This document shows positions 1 through 8,513 of a DNA stretch of 59,174 nucleotides, one piece after another. Each line of letters begins with the position of its first letter. Within the stretch, counting starts at the first letter, position 1. The stretch comes from Lachnospiraceae bacterium (GTDB lineage: Bacteria; Bacillota; Clostridia; Lachnospirales; Lachnospiraceae), in the NCBI GenBank assembly GCA_017480445.1, contig JAFVAO010000066.1:1-59174 (forward strand). The letters run 5' to 3'. The notes beneath the pieces are model-generated. The model had not been told where the DNA came from. It saw only the letters and a program-made list of their open reading frames with translations, and did no database searches. The position numbers and the translations under genes were made by a program.

Positions 1-1
1 T

Positions 2-1756
2 AAAATGGCACAGGGTGCAAAGCCCGGAGAGGGCGGACACCTTCCGGGAAGAAAGGTTTATCCGTGGGTGGCAAAGACAAGACATTCAACACCGGGTGTG
101 AGTCTTATATCGCCACCGCCACATCATGACATTTATTCCATTGAGGATCTGGCGCAGCTGATCTTTGACCTGAAAAACGCGAATACCGATGCGCGCATCT
201 CCGTGAAGCTGGTGTCGGAGGCCGGTGTGGGAACCATTGCTTCCGGCGTGGCGAAGGCCGGCGCGCAGGTGATCCTGGTGTCGGGCTACGACGGCGGTAC
301 GGGCGCAGCGCCCTATTCCTCCATCCATCACGCGGGACTGCCGTGGGAGCTGGGTGTCAGCGAGGCACACCAGAGCCTGATCGAAAACGGTTTGCGGGAG
401 CGTGTGGTGTTGGAGACAGACGGCAAACTCATGAGCGGCAGAGACGTGGCGATCGCGGCGCTTCTGGGCGCAGAGGAATTTGGTTTCGCGACGGCGCCAT
501 TGGTGTCCATCGGATGTATGATGATGCGTGTGTGCTCCAAGGATACCTGCCCTGTGGGCATTGCGACCCAGAACGAGAAGCTGCGCGGCTGCTTCCACGG
601 CAAGCCGGAGTATGTGATGTGCTTCATGCGCTTTGTGGCGCAGGAACTGCGGGAGATCATGGCGTCTCTGGGATTCCGCACCGTGGATGAGATGGTGGGA
701 CGCACGGATTGCCTGAAGAAAAAAGAGAAATTCGAGGCGCCCAGAGCGGTGCTCTCTGATCTGAATACGATTCTGAATCCCGGATTCGCGAAGGCGAAGG
801 ATCTGCATTTTGACGAGACGAAAGTGTATGATTTCCAACTGGAAAAGAGCAAGGATGCGGCGGTGCTTCTGCCCGCGTTTGCGGGAGCGCTCTCCGGGAA
901 AGAAGGAAGTGCAGGGAAAGCAGCGGGCGCGGAGAAATTGGCTGGCACGGAAAAAGCCTGTGGCGGCAGTGTGGATGTCGAAGTGTCCAGTACCGACAGA
1001 GCCTTCGGCACGATCCTTGGCAGCAGGATCACGCGCGTGTATGGGGATTCGCTTCCGGAGGACAGCTTTGTTGTGAACGGCCACGGCGGCGGCGGACAAT
1101 CCTTCGGTGCATTTTTGCCGAAAGGTCTGACGATCCGTCTGGAGGGCGATGCCAACGATGGATTCGGCAAGGGACTCTCCGGCGGAAAGCTGGTGGTGGT
1201 GCCCCCGAGGCAGGCAGGCTACAGCGCCCATGAAAATGTGATCATCGGCAACGTGGCGCTCTACGGTGCGACCTCCGGCAAGGCGTACGTCTGCGGTGTG
1301 GCGGGCGAACGTTTCTGTGTGAGAAATTCCGGCGCGGTGGCAGTCTGCGAGGGTTGCGGCGATCACGGACTGGAGTACATGACCGGAGGACGCGCGGTGA
1401 TCTTAGGGATGACCGGCAAGAACTTTGCGGCAGGTATGAGCGGCGGTATCGCGTATGTGCTGGACAGAGAGCACACACTCTACCTGCGGATGAACAAAGA
1501 TATGGACTCCCTCCTGGAGGTCACGGAGAAGTACGATATCGCAGAGCTCCGCGAGATTCTGGAGGATTATGTGAAGGAGACAGACTCTGCTTTCGCGAAG
1601 GAGGTACTGGAGCACTTTGCGGAGTACCTGCCAGATTTTAAGAAGATTGTGCCCAACGATTATCAGCGGATGCTTTCCGCCATCTCGAAATTTGAGGAGC
1701 AGGGGATACCGCATGATGCGGCTGTATTAGAGGCGTTTAAGGAGGTGTCAAAGTAA
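2..1756 (+). CDS. gltB: Glutamate synthase (NADPH) large subunit, C-terminal part (5' end outside window)
   Basis: This is the C-terminal part of the large subunit of glutamate synthase, which transfers the glutamine amide nitrogen to 2-oxoglutarate with the small subunit. The reading frame is already open at base 2 and begins with the conserved KMAQGAKPGEGG segment of the FMN/synthase domain, so the first ORF methionine (base 5) is internal. The synthase barrel follows (GYDGGTGAAP; the CMMMRVCSKDTCPVGIATQ cysteine cluster for the 3Fe-4S centre), then the glycine-rich GXGXG beta-helix domain (GHGGGGQSFGAF, GKGLSGGKLVV, GNVALYGATSGKAY). A low-complexity Ala/Gly/Lys linker separates the two. 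The stop TAA shares its last A with the ATG of gltD, so the two are translationally coupled. About 900 N-terminal residues lie outside the window. Confidence 0.95.
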   Translation, partial: KMAQGAKPGEGGHLPGRKVYPWVAKTRHSTPGVSLISPPPHHDIYSIEDLAQLIFDLKNANTDARISVKLVSEAGVGTIASGVAKAGAQVILVSGYDGGTGAAPYSSIHHAGLPWELGVSEAHQSLIENGLRERVVLETDGKLMSGRDVAIAALLGAEEFGFATAPLVSIGCMMMRVCSKDTCPVGIATQNEKLRGCFHGKPEYVMCFMRFVAQELREIMASLGFRTVDEMVGRTDCLKKKEKFEAPRAVLSDLNTILNPGFAKAKDLHFDETKVYDFQLEKSKDAAVLLPAFAGALSGKEGSAGKAAGAEKLAGTEKACGGSVDVEVSSTDRAFGTILGSRITRVYGDSLPEDSFVVNGHGGGGQSFGAFLPKGLTIRLEGDANDGFGKGLSGGKLVVVPPRQAGYSAHENVIIGNVALYGATSGKAYVCGVAGERFCVRNSGAVAVCEGCGDHGLEYMTGGRAVILGMTGKNFAAGMSGGIAYVLDREHTLYLRMNKDMDSLLEVTEKYDIAELREILEDYVKETDSAFAKEVLEHFAEYLPDFKKIVPNDYQRMLSAISKFEEQGIPHDAAVLEAFKEVSK

Positions 1757-3330
1757 TGGGTAAGGCGACAGGATTTCTGGAATATGAGAGAAAAAATAAC
1801 GGCGACATCCCCGTGCAGGAACGCGTACAGAACTTCAAGGAATTTCACACGCCGCTTGCGGAGGAGGAACGCAGGCAGCAGGCCGCGCGCTGTATGAACT
1901 GTGGCGTGCCGCTGTGTCAGTCCGCCATGAAACTCTCCGGTATGGTGACAGGATGTCCGCTGCACAATCTGATCCCGGAGTGGAATGACCAGATCTGGCT
2001 CGGACACGATGAGCATGCATTTCACAGACTGATCAAGACCAGCAATTTTCCGGAGTTTACGGGGAGGGTCTGCCCGGCACTCTGTGAGAAGGCCTGCATG
2101 AATGGACAGTTCGGAGAGCCGGTCAGCGTGCATGACAATGAACTTTTTTTGATCGAAAAAGCTTTCGCGGAAGGCTATATCAAGCCGCGCATTCCCAAGG
2201 TGCGCAGCGGCAAAAAAGTGGCTGTGGTCGGCAGCGGTCCCTCCGGACTTGCCGTGGCCGACGAGCTGAATCACAGAGGACACAACGTGACGGTGTACGA
2301 GCGCGAGCCGCAGATCGGCGGACTGTTGATGTTCGGCATCCCGAATATGAAGCTGGACAAATCGGTGATCGCGCGGAGAAGAAAACTCATGGAGGAGGAA
2401 GGCGTTACGTTTCTCACCGGCGTGAATGTGGGAAAAGATATTACGGCGGAAGAGCTTCGATCAAAGTATGACGCAGTGGTGCTCTGCTGCGGTGCAAAAC
2501 AGCCCCGAAGCCTTGCCGGCGCAGACATGGAGCAGACGAAGGGGATTTATTACGCGGTGGATTTCCTGACGGATGTGACCAAGAGTCTGTGGCAGATCGA
2601 AGAGAGCGCAAAGGTGCAAAAGGATAAGATGCAGAAAGATCATGAGTCTATAACGAGCAAGGCTTGTAAAACCGGAGATTGCAGAATCATGGACGCAGAT
2701 AGTGTGAAACTCCCTTCAAAATACGGCAGTGTCAAGGGCAAGCATGTGGTCGTGGTCGGCGGCGGAGACACCGGCAATGACTGCATCGGCACCGTGATCC
2801 GACTGGGCGCGAAGTCCGTGACGGCGCTGGAAATGATGCCGGAACCGCCCGTGGAGAGAGCGGCGTCGAATCCCTGGCCGGAGTGGCCCAAGGTGAAGAA
2901 GACGGACTACGGTCATGAGGAGGCGATCGCACTTTATGGCGGTGACCCCAGAGTCTATGAGACGACGGTGAAAGAATTCATCACGGATAAAAAAAATAAG
3001 CTGACCAAAATCAAAACCGTGCAGGTAAAATTTCAGGACGGAAAGCTTGCAGAGGTGGCAGGCAGCGAAAAGGAGCTGCCCTGTGATCTGCTGTTGATTG
3101 CGGCGGGATTCGTAGGCTGTGAACCCTACACAGCGGAGGCTTTCGGCGTGACCAGGACGAAGCGCGGCACGGTGGAGACTGCACCGGATCAATATGCGGC
3201 CAGTGTGAAGGGCGTGTTCACCGCAGGCGATATGCACAGGGGACAGTCGCTCGTGGTATGGGCTGTGTGCGAGGGCAGAAGCTGCGCCAGAGAGGTGGAT
3301 GCATATCTCATGGGGTACACGGTGCTGTGA
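1756..3330 (+). CDS. gltD: Glutamate synthase (NADPH) small subunit
   Basis: This 524-residue flavoprotein supplies electrons from NADPH to GltB. An N-terminal cysteine-rich region (CMNCGVPLCQ, GCPLHNLIPEWN, CPALCEKAC) is the 4Fe-4S cluster domain. An FAD-binding Rossmann motif follows (VAVVGSGPSGLAVADEL, near residue 155), then a second nucleotide-binding motif (VVVVGGGDTGNDC, near residue 330) for NADPH. The AGD signature near the C terminus closes the FAD site. The length is slightly above the usual 470-500 because of a Lys-rich insertion at about residues 285-315. The start overlaps the gltB stop by one base, so the pair is one transcription unit. Confidence 0.96.
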   Translation: MGKATGFLEYERKNNGDIPVQERVQNFKEFHTPLAEEERRQQAARCMNCGVPLCQSAMKLSGMVTGCPLHNLIPEWNDQIWLGHDEHAFHRLIKTSNFPEFTGRVCPALCEKACMNGQFGEPVSVHDNELFLIEKAFAEGYIKPRIPKVRSGKKVAVVGSGPSGLAVADELNHRGHNVTVYEREPQIGGLLMFGIPNMKLDKSVIARRRKLMEEEGVTFLTGVNVGKDITAEELRSKYDAVVLCCGAKQPRSLAGADMEQTKGIYYAVDFLTDVTKSLWQIEESAKVQKDKMQKDHESITSKACKTGDCRIMDADSVKLPSKYGSVKGKHVVVVGGGDTGNDCIGTVIRLGAKSVTALEMMPEPPVERAASNPWPEWPKVKKTDYGHEEAIALYGGDPRVYETTVKEFITDKKNKLTKIKTVQVKFQDGKLAEVAGSEKELPCDLLLIAAGFVGCEPYTAEAFGVTRTKRGTVETAPDQYAASVKGVFTAGDMHRGQSLVVWAVCEGRSCAREVDAYLMGYTVL

Positions 3331-3444
3331 CGTAATGGGTAGCGCTGTGCTCTGTGAAATATGATCGCGGCAGTCGTGCAAGGATCATGTGAAAACGGAT
3401 AAGCAGGCAGAAAATATGGAGGGCATGGTGAAAGGGGGAATTAC

Positions 3445-3756
3445 ATGGAGATTTTGGAATATGCGCTGAGCAGCGATAAGCGGGAGGAAATCCTGAAGTA
3501 TTGTGATCGCAGGCTGTACAAGCTGGAGGAGTATGAGCATGTGATCGGAACGCCCCTCATGGATACGCTGCTGACCTATTATAAAAGCGGCTTCAGCACG
3601 GTGAAGGCCGCGGAGGCGCTCGGGATCCATCGGAATTCCTTCCGGTACCGTATGCAGAAAATCTGGGAGCTGCTGGAGCTGGAACCGGAGGATTATATGG
3701 CGTATCTGGAACTGGTGAACTGTATGTTGATCAGAAGGCGGATGCATGGAGCATGA
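3445..3756 (+). CDS. Stand-alone PucR/CdaR-type C-terminal helix-turn-helix protein
   Basis: This 103-residue protein is essentially only the DNA-binding domain found at the C terminus of PucR/CdaR-family regulators. The signature is at about residues 50-85: FSTVKAAEALGIHRNSFRYR followed by MQKIWELLELE. Full family members are 350-550 residues with an N-terminal sensor, which is absent here. The start has a good purine-rich ribosome site (AAAGGGGG) 5' of the ATG. It lies 114 nt downstream of gltD on the same strand and ends inside the first bases of a strong hairpin, so it could be the last gene of the glt unit. The ligand and targets are unknown. It may be a constitutive DNA-binding fragment or a remnant. 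Confidence 0.7.
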   Translation: MEILEYALSSDKREEILKYCDRRLYKLEEYEHVIGTPLMDTLLTYYKSGFSTVKAAEALGIHRNSFRYRMQKIWELLELEPEDYMAYLELVNCMLIRRRMHGA

Positions 3757-3757
3757 A

Positions 3758-3792
3758 AACGGGTTCGGACTGTTATACAGTCCGAACCCGTT
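3758..3792. terminator. Bidirectional hairpin between convergent genes
   Basis: A perfect 16-bp inverted repeat (AACGGGTTCGGACTGT and its complement) has a 3-nt loop. It starts right after the stop of the PucR-like gene and lies 65 nt from the end of the opposing dehydrogenase gene. There is no long T run on either side, so it is a probable rather than textbook intrinsic terminator. Confidence 0.7.
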
Positions 3793-3856
3793 CTTATGGT
3801 CGCTTAAAAGTGTTGCATGGGAAGTTGCATCCGCAAGGACACATGCAAAGATTGAT

Positions 3857-5005
3857 TTACAGCTGGCTCTTGTACAGATCGATGATCTCTGCCACACTGG
3901 TTTCGCGGGGATTGCCGGGACAGCAAGCATCTGCAAAAGCACTCTCGGAAAGGAACTGGATATCCTCCTCCTTCAGGATGCCTTTGAGATTTGCAGGGAT
4001 GCCTACGTCTGCGGAGAGCTTCTTGACAGCTGCAATCGTAGCGTCAGCAGCCTCAGCGTCGTTCATGGCGTCGATGCCGTCCACACACATTGCCTTACCG
4101 ATGGCACGATAACGCTCTCCGGCAACGCTCTTATTGTATTCCAGACCAACGGGCAGCAGGATCGCGCAGGCAACGCCGTGCGGTGTGTCATAGAGGGCGG
4201 ACAGACCGTGTGCCATACTATGCACAATACCCAGACCTACATTGGAGAAGCCCATGCCGGCGATGTACTGGCCGAGTGCCATACCTTCGCGGCCGTCAGG
4301 TGTATTGTTCACTGCATCGCGCAGATTTGCGCTGATCAACCGGATTGCCTCGAGATGGAACATATCGCTGATCACACAATGACCCTTGGTAATATAACCC
4401 TCGATCGCATGAGTCAGAGCATCCATACCGGTAGCTGCGGTAAGGCTCTTCGGCATCGTGGCCATCATGTCGGGATCCACGACAGCGATCTCAGGAATAT
4501 CGTTGGTATCTACACACACGAATTTACGCTTTTTCTCTACATCGGTGATCACGTAGTTGATCGTCACTTCAGCAGCTGTGCCGGCTGTGGTAGGTACTGC
4601 GATGGTAAATACCGCGTGCTTCTTGGTGGGAGCAACGCCCTCCAGAGAACGCACATCCGCAAATTCCGGATTGTTTGCGATGATGCCAATGGCTTTGGCT
4701 GTGTCCATACTGGATCCGCCGCCGATGGCAACGATGGAATCTGCACCGGATTTCTTGAACGCTTCAACACCGTTTACTACATTCTCGATCGTGGGGTTGG
4801 GCTTGATGTCACTGTACACTTCGTACGCAAAATTCGCAGCATCCAGAAGATCGGTCACTTTCTTGGTTACACCGAACTTGATCAGGTCGGGATCGGAGGT
4901 GACGAAAGCTTTCTGATAGCCTCTGGAGGTAAGCTCGGGAACAATGTTCTCAATTGCTCCGTGACCGTGGTAGGAAATGGTGTTGAGTACAATTCGACTT
5001 GCCAT
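3857..5005 (-). CDS. fucO: Iron-containing alcohol dehydrogenase, lactaldehyde reductase type
   Basis: This is a group III iron-dependent alcohol dehydrogenase of 382 residues, the same length as E. coli FucO. FucO reduces L-lactaldehyde to 1,2-propanediol with NADH. The nucleotide-binding GGGSSMDTAKAIG motif is near residue 95. Metal-ligand segments are present: MDALTHAIEGY (Asp/His) and HSMAHGLSALYDTPHG (two His). The start has an AAGGAG site 9 nt upstream. It is monocistronic and convergent with the gltBD region. No fucose genes are nearby, so the true substrate may be another short-chain aldehyde. Family assignment is firm; the gene name is less so. Confidence 0.85.
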   Translation of the reverse strand: MASRIVLNTISYHGHGAIENIVPELTSRGYQKAFVTSDPDLIKFGVTKKVTDLLDAANFAYEVYSDIKPNPTIENVVNGVEAFKKSGADSIVAIGGGSSMDTAKAIGIIANNPEFADVRSLEGVAPTKKHAVFTIAVPTTAGTAAEVTINYVITDVEKKRKFVCVDTNDIPEIAVVDPDMMATMPKSLTAATGMDALTHAIEGYITKGHCVISDMFHLEAIRLISANLRDAVNNTPDGREGMALGQYIAGMGFSNVGLGIVHSMAHGLSALYDTPHGVACAILLPVGLEYNKSVAGERYRAIGKAMCVDGIDAMNDAEAADATIAAVKKLSADVGIPANLKGILKEEDIQFLSESAFADACCPGNPRETSVAEIIDLYKSQL

Positions 5006-5053
5006 AATACATTTCTCCTTTTCATATAGTTTTTTGCCGTACCAGATATACCC

Positions 5054-5059
5054 ATTATA
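5054..5059 (-). promoter_or_regulatory. Likely -10 element for fucO
   Basis: On the minus strand the sequence reads TATAAT, 49 nt upstream of the fucO start codon. The matching -35 region is weak (AT-rich, no TTGACA), so only the -10 is supported. Confidence 0.4.
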
Positions 5060-5612
5060 CCATAAATTGTGTGAAAATAAATAAAAATCTTATAAAAAAA
5101 CAGAAAAATTAAACAACACATGTTTGTGAATGAAATCAAGAAATTTACATTGTGATGGAAGAAGGATAAATCAAGGAAAACGCCGTTAGTCGTCAGCAGA
5201 TGAGTACCTTATCTTTTCCGTCATAATATAAATATCCTTTTTACAATTGTGTGTCTGATGACAAATTTGTCATAAATATTGAGCGTAAAATTAATATCTT
5301 GTAGTACCATATATTCACAACATTCTATATTTAGTATAGAAACCTAGAGGGAACACTTTTGAAGAAAGGGAGCAAAAATATGAGAAACTTTATTGATGGT
5401 TCAAAAAGTTTGTGGTACAATAAATTGATAATTCAATAAGTGTATAAACAAAAAAATAAATATTTTTAAAATGCGAATTATTTTGATGTTGTACGTCGAA
5501 TGGAATATAAAAATTGTTTGATTAAATATAGCATTTATTGTATAAAATAAAGATTTTATGGTTGTTGTATAGGTGGAGACTATAATTTTTAGGTCTACGA
5601 GGGTGAAGCGTT
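5060..5612. other. AT-rich intergenic stretch without a convincing gene
   Basis: About 550 nt of markedly AT-rich sequence separates fucO from the acidic membrane protein. It holds one tiny open frame (5380-5439, 19 codons, preceded by GAAAGGGAG) and a promoter-like pair inside it (TTGATG at 5393, TACAAT at 5416, spacer 17) that could drive the downstream gene. I see no RNA gene or repeat. The sharp fall in GC marks the left side of a probably acquired segment. Confidence 0.5.
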
Positions 5613-6707
5613 ATGAAGCCAAATATCAATAAAAAAGTTAGTATATATAAGACATTTAGTCGGATCTCAGGTGCAACGGCATTCATAAGTTGCTTTATCG
5701 GAATTATTGCAAACTGGGCATCCATAATTTCTTTTATAGAAGATAGACAGGAAAAAGAAACAGGAGTTATTAGTCAGGAGTATAATGGAGATGATATTTC
5801 TGCAACAAGCAATGATAATGTGCTAGATTCTGTAGAGAATATGGAAGTGAAGAATGACATTGTGGATGCTGGAAAAGCTGCTGGGGGGGTGAAAGAAATC
5901 CACGAAACAGCAAAAGCAGATAAAGAAGTATTGCCTACAGAGAATGAGAGAACTGTATTTTTTCAACAATATACATTAAAAGATATTAAAGAAGGAACTT
6001 ATGTGCTCGCAGATGGGCAAGATGACAAAATTATATGGATTTATACTCAAAAACTATACGGGGGCGAGCAAAGATTATTAATTAATTATGTAAGGCTTGC
6101 GAAAGATAACCGAGCTGTTTTTGTTTGCCGAGGAAGAGTAGAAGATGTACAGGATGGAAGATTTTATATACAAACTTGCATGAATCCTGGATCGGGAGAG
6201 ATTATTGGGCAGAACTTTGAATTTGGTTATGTCGAAGATGATATCGTAATATTGGAGGATGATGAGGATATTATTGCCGGAACATATTGCAAGAGGGATG
6301 ATTTACATATACGCGTATATGGCGACTATGGAGATGTTTATTATGATAGTGGATACTATTATTGGAATTCCGATAATATCATTCAGTTGTCATCAGATGA
6401 GGAAGTACTTGATTATTGTAAAGAACAAAATGTTGGAACGCTTGTGACTTTTGATGCAGTTATGAGCAATATTAATTATCACTTTCCTTACCCATATGGG
6501 GAGTATTACCTTGATATCCAGCAAAACCCAGAGGAGTATGCAGAGTATGTATGTGGAATAGGGCTAATTGAAGGGACAGAAGAATATGAAGGATATTTGG
6601 TGACATTTATTGGTCAATATGTTGGAAGAGAGGATGACCTTGGTTATACAGGATTGGGAAATCTTCCGGTTTTTAATACGCTTGAGGTTTTCCCTAAACA
6701 AGAATAA
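5613..6707 (+). CDS. Unknown acidic protein with N-terminal membrane anchor
   Basis: I do not recognise this 364-residue protein. Residues about 18-38 (SGATAFISCFIGIIANWASI) form one hydrophobic segment after a basic N terminus, which suggests a single membrane anchor. A low-complexity acidic/Lys linker (about 45-110) follows, then a beta-rich, strongly acidic and Tyr-rich C-terminal region. That region has two parts that resemble small beta-barrel modules: about residues 120-215, and about 265-360 ending in GYLVTFIGQYVG. The codons are AT-rich, unlike the GC-rich neighbours. The start has GAGGG 9 nt upstream. An HNH nuclease gene follows on the same strand, but no functional link can be shown. 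Confidence 0.6.
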   Translation: MKPNINKKVSIYKTFSRISGATAFISCFIGIIANWASIISFIEDRQEKETGVISQEYNGDDISATSNDNVLDSVENMEVKNDIVDAGKAAGGVKEIHETAKADKEVLPTENERTVFFQQYTLKDIKEGTYVLADGQDDKIIWIYTQKLYGGEQRLLINYVRLAKDNRAVFVCRGRVEDVQDGRFYIQTCMNPGSGEIIGQNFEFGYVEDDIVILEDDEDIIAGTYCKRDDLHIRVYGDYGDVYYDSGYYYWNSDNIIQLSSDEEVLDYCKEQNVGTLVTFDAVMSNINYHFPYPYGEYYLDIQQNPEEYAEYVCGIGLIEGTEEYEGYLVTFIGQYVGREDDLGYTGLGNLPVFNTLEVFPKQE

Positions 6708-6837
6708 TATGATTATAGATCTGTCCAAATCATGTTTATTAGTCAGGTGGATCACGGGATGCATTATAATAGAGTTGTATTGGGCAGGAACAATGGTGTT
6801 GCCAAGTGAATGGGATTTTACAGGAGGAAAATAATTT

Positions 6838-7269
6838 ATGGGATTTTTGGGAGAATTCTTTTCCGGATTATTAGGTGAAGTAAGTAGTGGTGTTGCAGAT
6901 AGTATATCAATGTATAGCGATGAAGTTGATGAGGAAGTGTTAGAGTATAAACATCCAGACTATAGAAAAATAGGGTTGGATAATGCTGAATCTAATCACG
7001 GTTGGTATACATGCGTTAAATGTGAACGTAGTTTTAGAGAGGGAGACATGGATATAGATCATATTATACCGCAGTCTAAAGGGGGTGATTCCACACGATA
7101 TAATTTGCAATGTATTTGCAAACATTGTAACAGATCAAAGCGTGATGATACATCGGAAACTGCACAAGATCTAGCTAGAAGAAAAGAAGAATTAAAACGT
7201 CAAAGGGAAGAAGACGAAAAGATACTTGAAATAACTCAAAAAATGATAAGAGAGGAAAAGCGAAAGTAA
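6838..7269 (+). CDS. HNH endonuclease domain protein
   Basis: This 143-residue protein has a central HNH nuclease fold: YTCVKCERSF (first Cys pair), DIDHIIPQSKGG (catalytic His with metal-binding Asp/His), then NLQCICKHCNRSK (Asn and second Cys pair). These are the beta-beta-alpha-metal residues expected of an active enzyme. The N-terminal 30 residues are Gly/Phe-rich and amphipathic (GFLGEFFSGLLGEV). The C-terminal 40 are a charged Lys/Glu helix. A strong AGGAGG lies 10 nt before the ATG. The gene is AT-rich and sits in the accessory segment. Its role could be phage-derived, defensive or a toxin; the sequence does not decide. Confidence 0.8.
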   Translation: MGFLGEFFSGLLGEVSSGVADSISMYSDEVDEEVLEYKHPDYRKIGLDNAESNHGWYTCVKCERSFREGDMDIDHIIPQSKGGDSTRYNLQCICKHCNRSKRDDTSETAQDLARRKEELKRQREEDEKILEITQKMIREEKRK

Positions 7270-7301
7270 CTCTTCTTCTGGGTGGGGATGTGAACATAAA
7301 T

Positions 7302-7535
7302 TCAATATCCACGTTCCTTTAAAAGGCTACCGATTGCAACTTTTTCAAGGCTATCGGGTAGAATTTCCATTTTTTCGACTAAAACATAATCGGGTAAATC
7401 TTTATATTTATCCCTATAGAATGTAACGTCCTTTCCTACTTTTTTATATTGTTTTTTTGTACCAGTAAAGATGGTGCCAATTACAGATGTAATTATTTGT
7501 CCGACTATTTTTCCGATATCATTTGCAGTGCTCAT
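7302..7535 (-). CDS. Small unknown protein (77 aa)
   Basis: The start is placed at the ATG at 7535 because GGAGGAG lies 6 nt upstream on the minus strand. A longer reading to 7616 lacks a ribosome site. The product MSTANDIGKIVGQIITSV... has one short hydrophobic/amphipathic stretch (about residues 8-25), followed by a Lys/Tyr-rich middle and a Leu/Val/Glu-rich C-terminal part. It is not a family I can name. It converges on the HNH gene with only 32 nt between stops and shares its low GC. Confidence 0.55.
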   Translation of the reverse strand: MSTANDIGKIVGQIITSVIGTIFTGTKKQYKKVGKDVTFYRDKYKDLPDYVLVEKMEILPDSLEKVAIGSLLKERGY

Positions 7536-7760
7536 GCTAAACTCCTCCATAATACTCTTTAATGATTTTATTATACTAAACGAGGATATTTGTGTCAATT
7601 GACGATATGAGATCAACTAGGAAAGATGAAATTTTATCAGAAAGCCAATAAATGCCCTGAGATTAAAACAGATATTCCGACCGGATCGGTTAGATTTTCC
7701 GTTCATTATTTAATTGAATAGTAGATGTAGAACGTATTGAACAAGTTGCTATGAAATACG

Positions 7761-8382
7761 TTGAAAACATTGGAAGGAGTGTGCTTGTTTCAAGCAAAAA
7801 TACTTGAAAAAGTATTGTATAATGAATTGAAAGGAGCAAATTGCCACATAAGAATACGACGAAAGGGAAGCACTAACGATGTCCGATACTTCATGAGCAT
7901 GGTACTCTCGTGCGTAATCCGTATCCCGGCATATACTACATAGAGAGCGAAGTGCTTTTTCCTACCCAGATTGTGGTGGTGAGGGAGCTTGATAAGGCGT
8001 CGCATATATGGCTTGGAGCGCTTTCGGGGAAGCTGGAAAAGCAGGACATGGAGGAGCTTCTGGAAAGCGCGAGGGCGCTTCGTGAGAAGGCGGAAAGGAA
8101 TTCGCAGACTCTGTTCTACAGGTTAGCGTAGCTGCAAATAAGAGGATCGTAGACGAACTGAAAGGAGTGGAAAAGGATATGTGTCAGGCACTTTTGGAGA
8201 TCATGGAACCGGAAATCAATCAGATCAAACAGGAAGTCACAAAAGAAGTCACAAGGAAGGATGTTGCAATCACTGTTAAAACGCTTCGCGATCTGGGTCA
8301 ACCGGAAGATTTTATTCGGGAGATTATTATAAAGAATTTTGAATTACCGCCGGCAGACGCGGACAGTTTTTTTGCAGACTGA
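7761..8382 (+). pseudogene. Frameshifted remnant of an Rpn/PD-(D/E)XK-like nuclease/transposase-related protein
   Basis: Three open stretches in different frames together read like one protein. 7880-8092 gives ILHEHGTLVRNPYPGIYYIE...LFPTQIVVVRELDKASHIWL. From about 8093 the sense continues in another frame as FADSVLQVSVAANKRIVDEL, then MCQALLEIMEPEINQIK to the stop at 8380. Loss of a single G near 8093 (AGGAATTC where AGGGAATTC is expected) explains the shift. A further, less certain stretch in a third frame lies at 7761-7875 (ends with RIRRKGSTND). From memory the composite resembles the C-terminal half of proteins related to Rpn/PD-(D/E)XK recombination-promoting nucleases that are abundant in Lachnospiraceae. 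The N-terminal catalytic part is not seen. It marks the right edge of the AT-rich segment. Confidence 0.5.
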
Positions 8383-8397
8383 CAGTGCTCTTTTTGC

Positions 8398-8425
8398 TTG
8401 ACAATTCCCAAACAGGCAGTATAAT
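8398..8425 (+). promoter_or_regulatory. Sigma-A promoter of the MATE transporter gene
   Basis: TTGACA (8398-8403) and TATAAT (8420-8425) are both perfect consensus hexamers, with a 16-bp spacer. Transcription would begin near 8432. This excludes upstream in-frame codons of the MATE reading frame as starts and supports the TTG at 8514. Confidence 0.85.
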
Positions 8426-8513
8426 ACAAATGTACGCATGGAGCCAGATAGAAAGCGGTGCAGAACGGATTCGTACGCAGTATATGCACAGCAGAAATCG
8501 AGGGAGTAGAGCA

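Noticed and set aside
3746-5029. 427-codon open frame on the plus strand opposite fucO
   Set aside because: It is the antisense shadow of a clear iron-dependent dehydrogenase and has no family motifs or ribosome site of its own.
5380-5439. 19-codon frame with a ribosome-site-like GAAAGGGAG
   Set aside because: Too short and AT-rich to support as a gene; noted only in the intergenic description.
6610-6834. Plus-strand frame overlapping the 364-residue protein, ending just before the HNH gene
   Set aside because: Mostly out-of-frame overlap with the larger gene. The non-overlapping part (from 6709) lacks a ribosome site.
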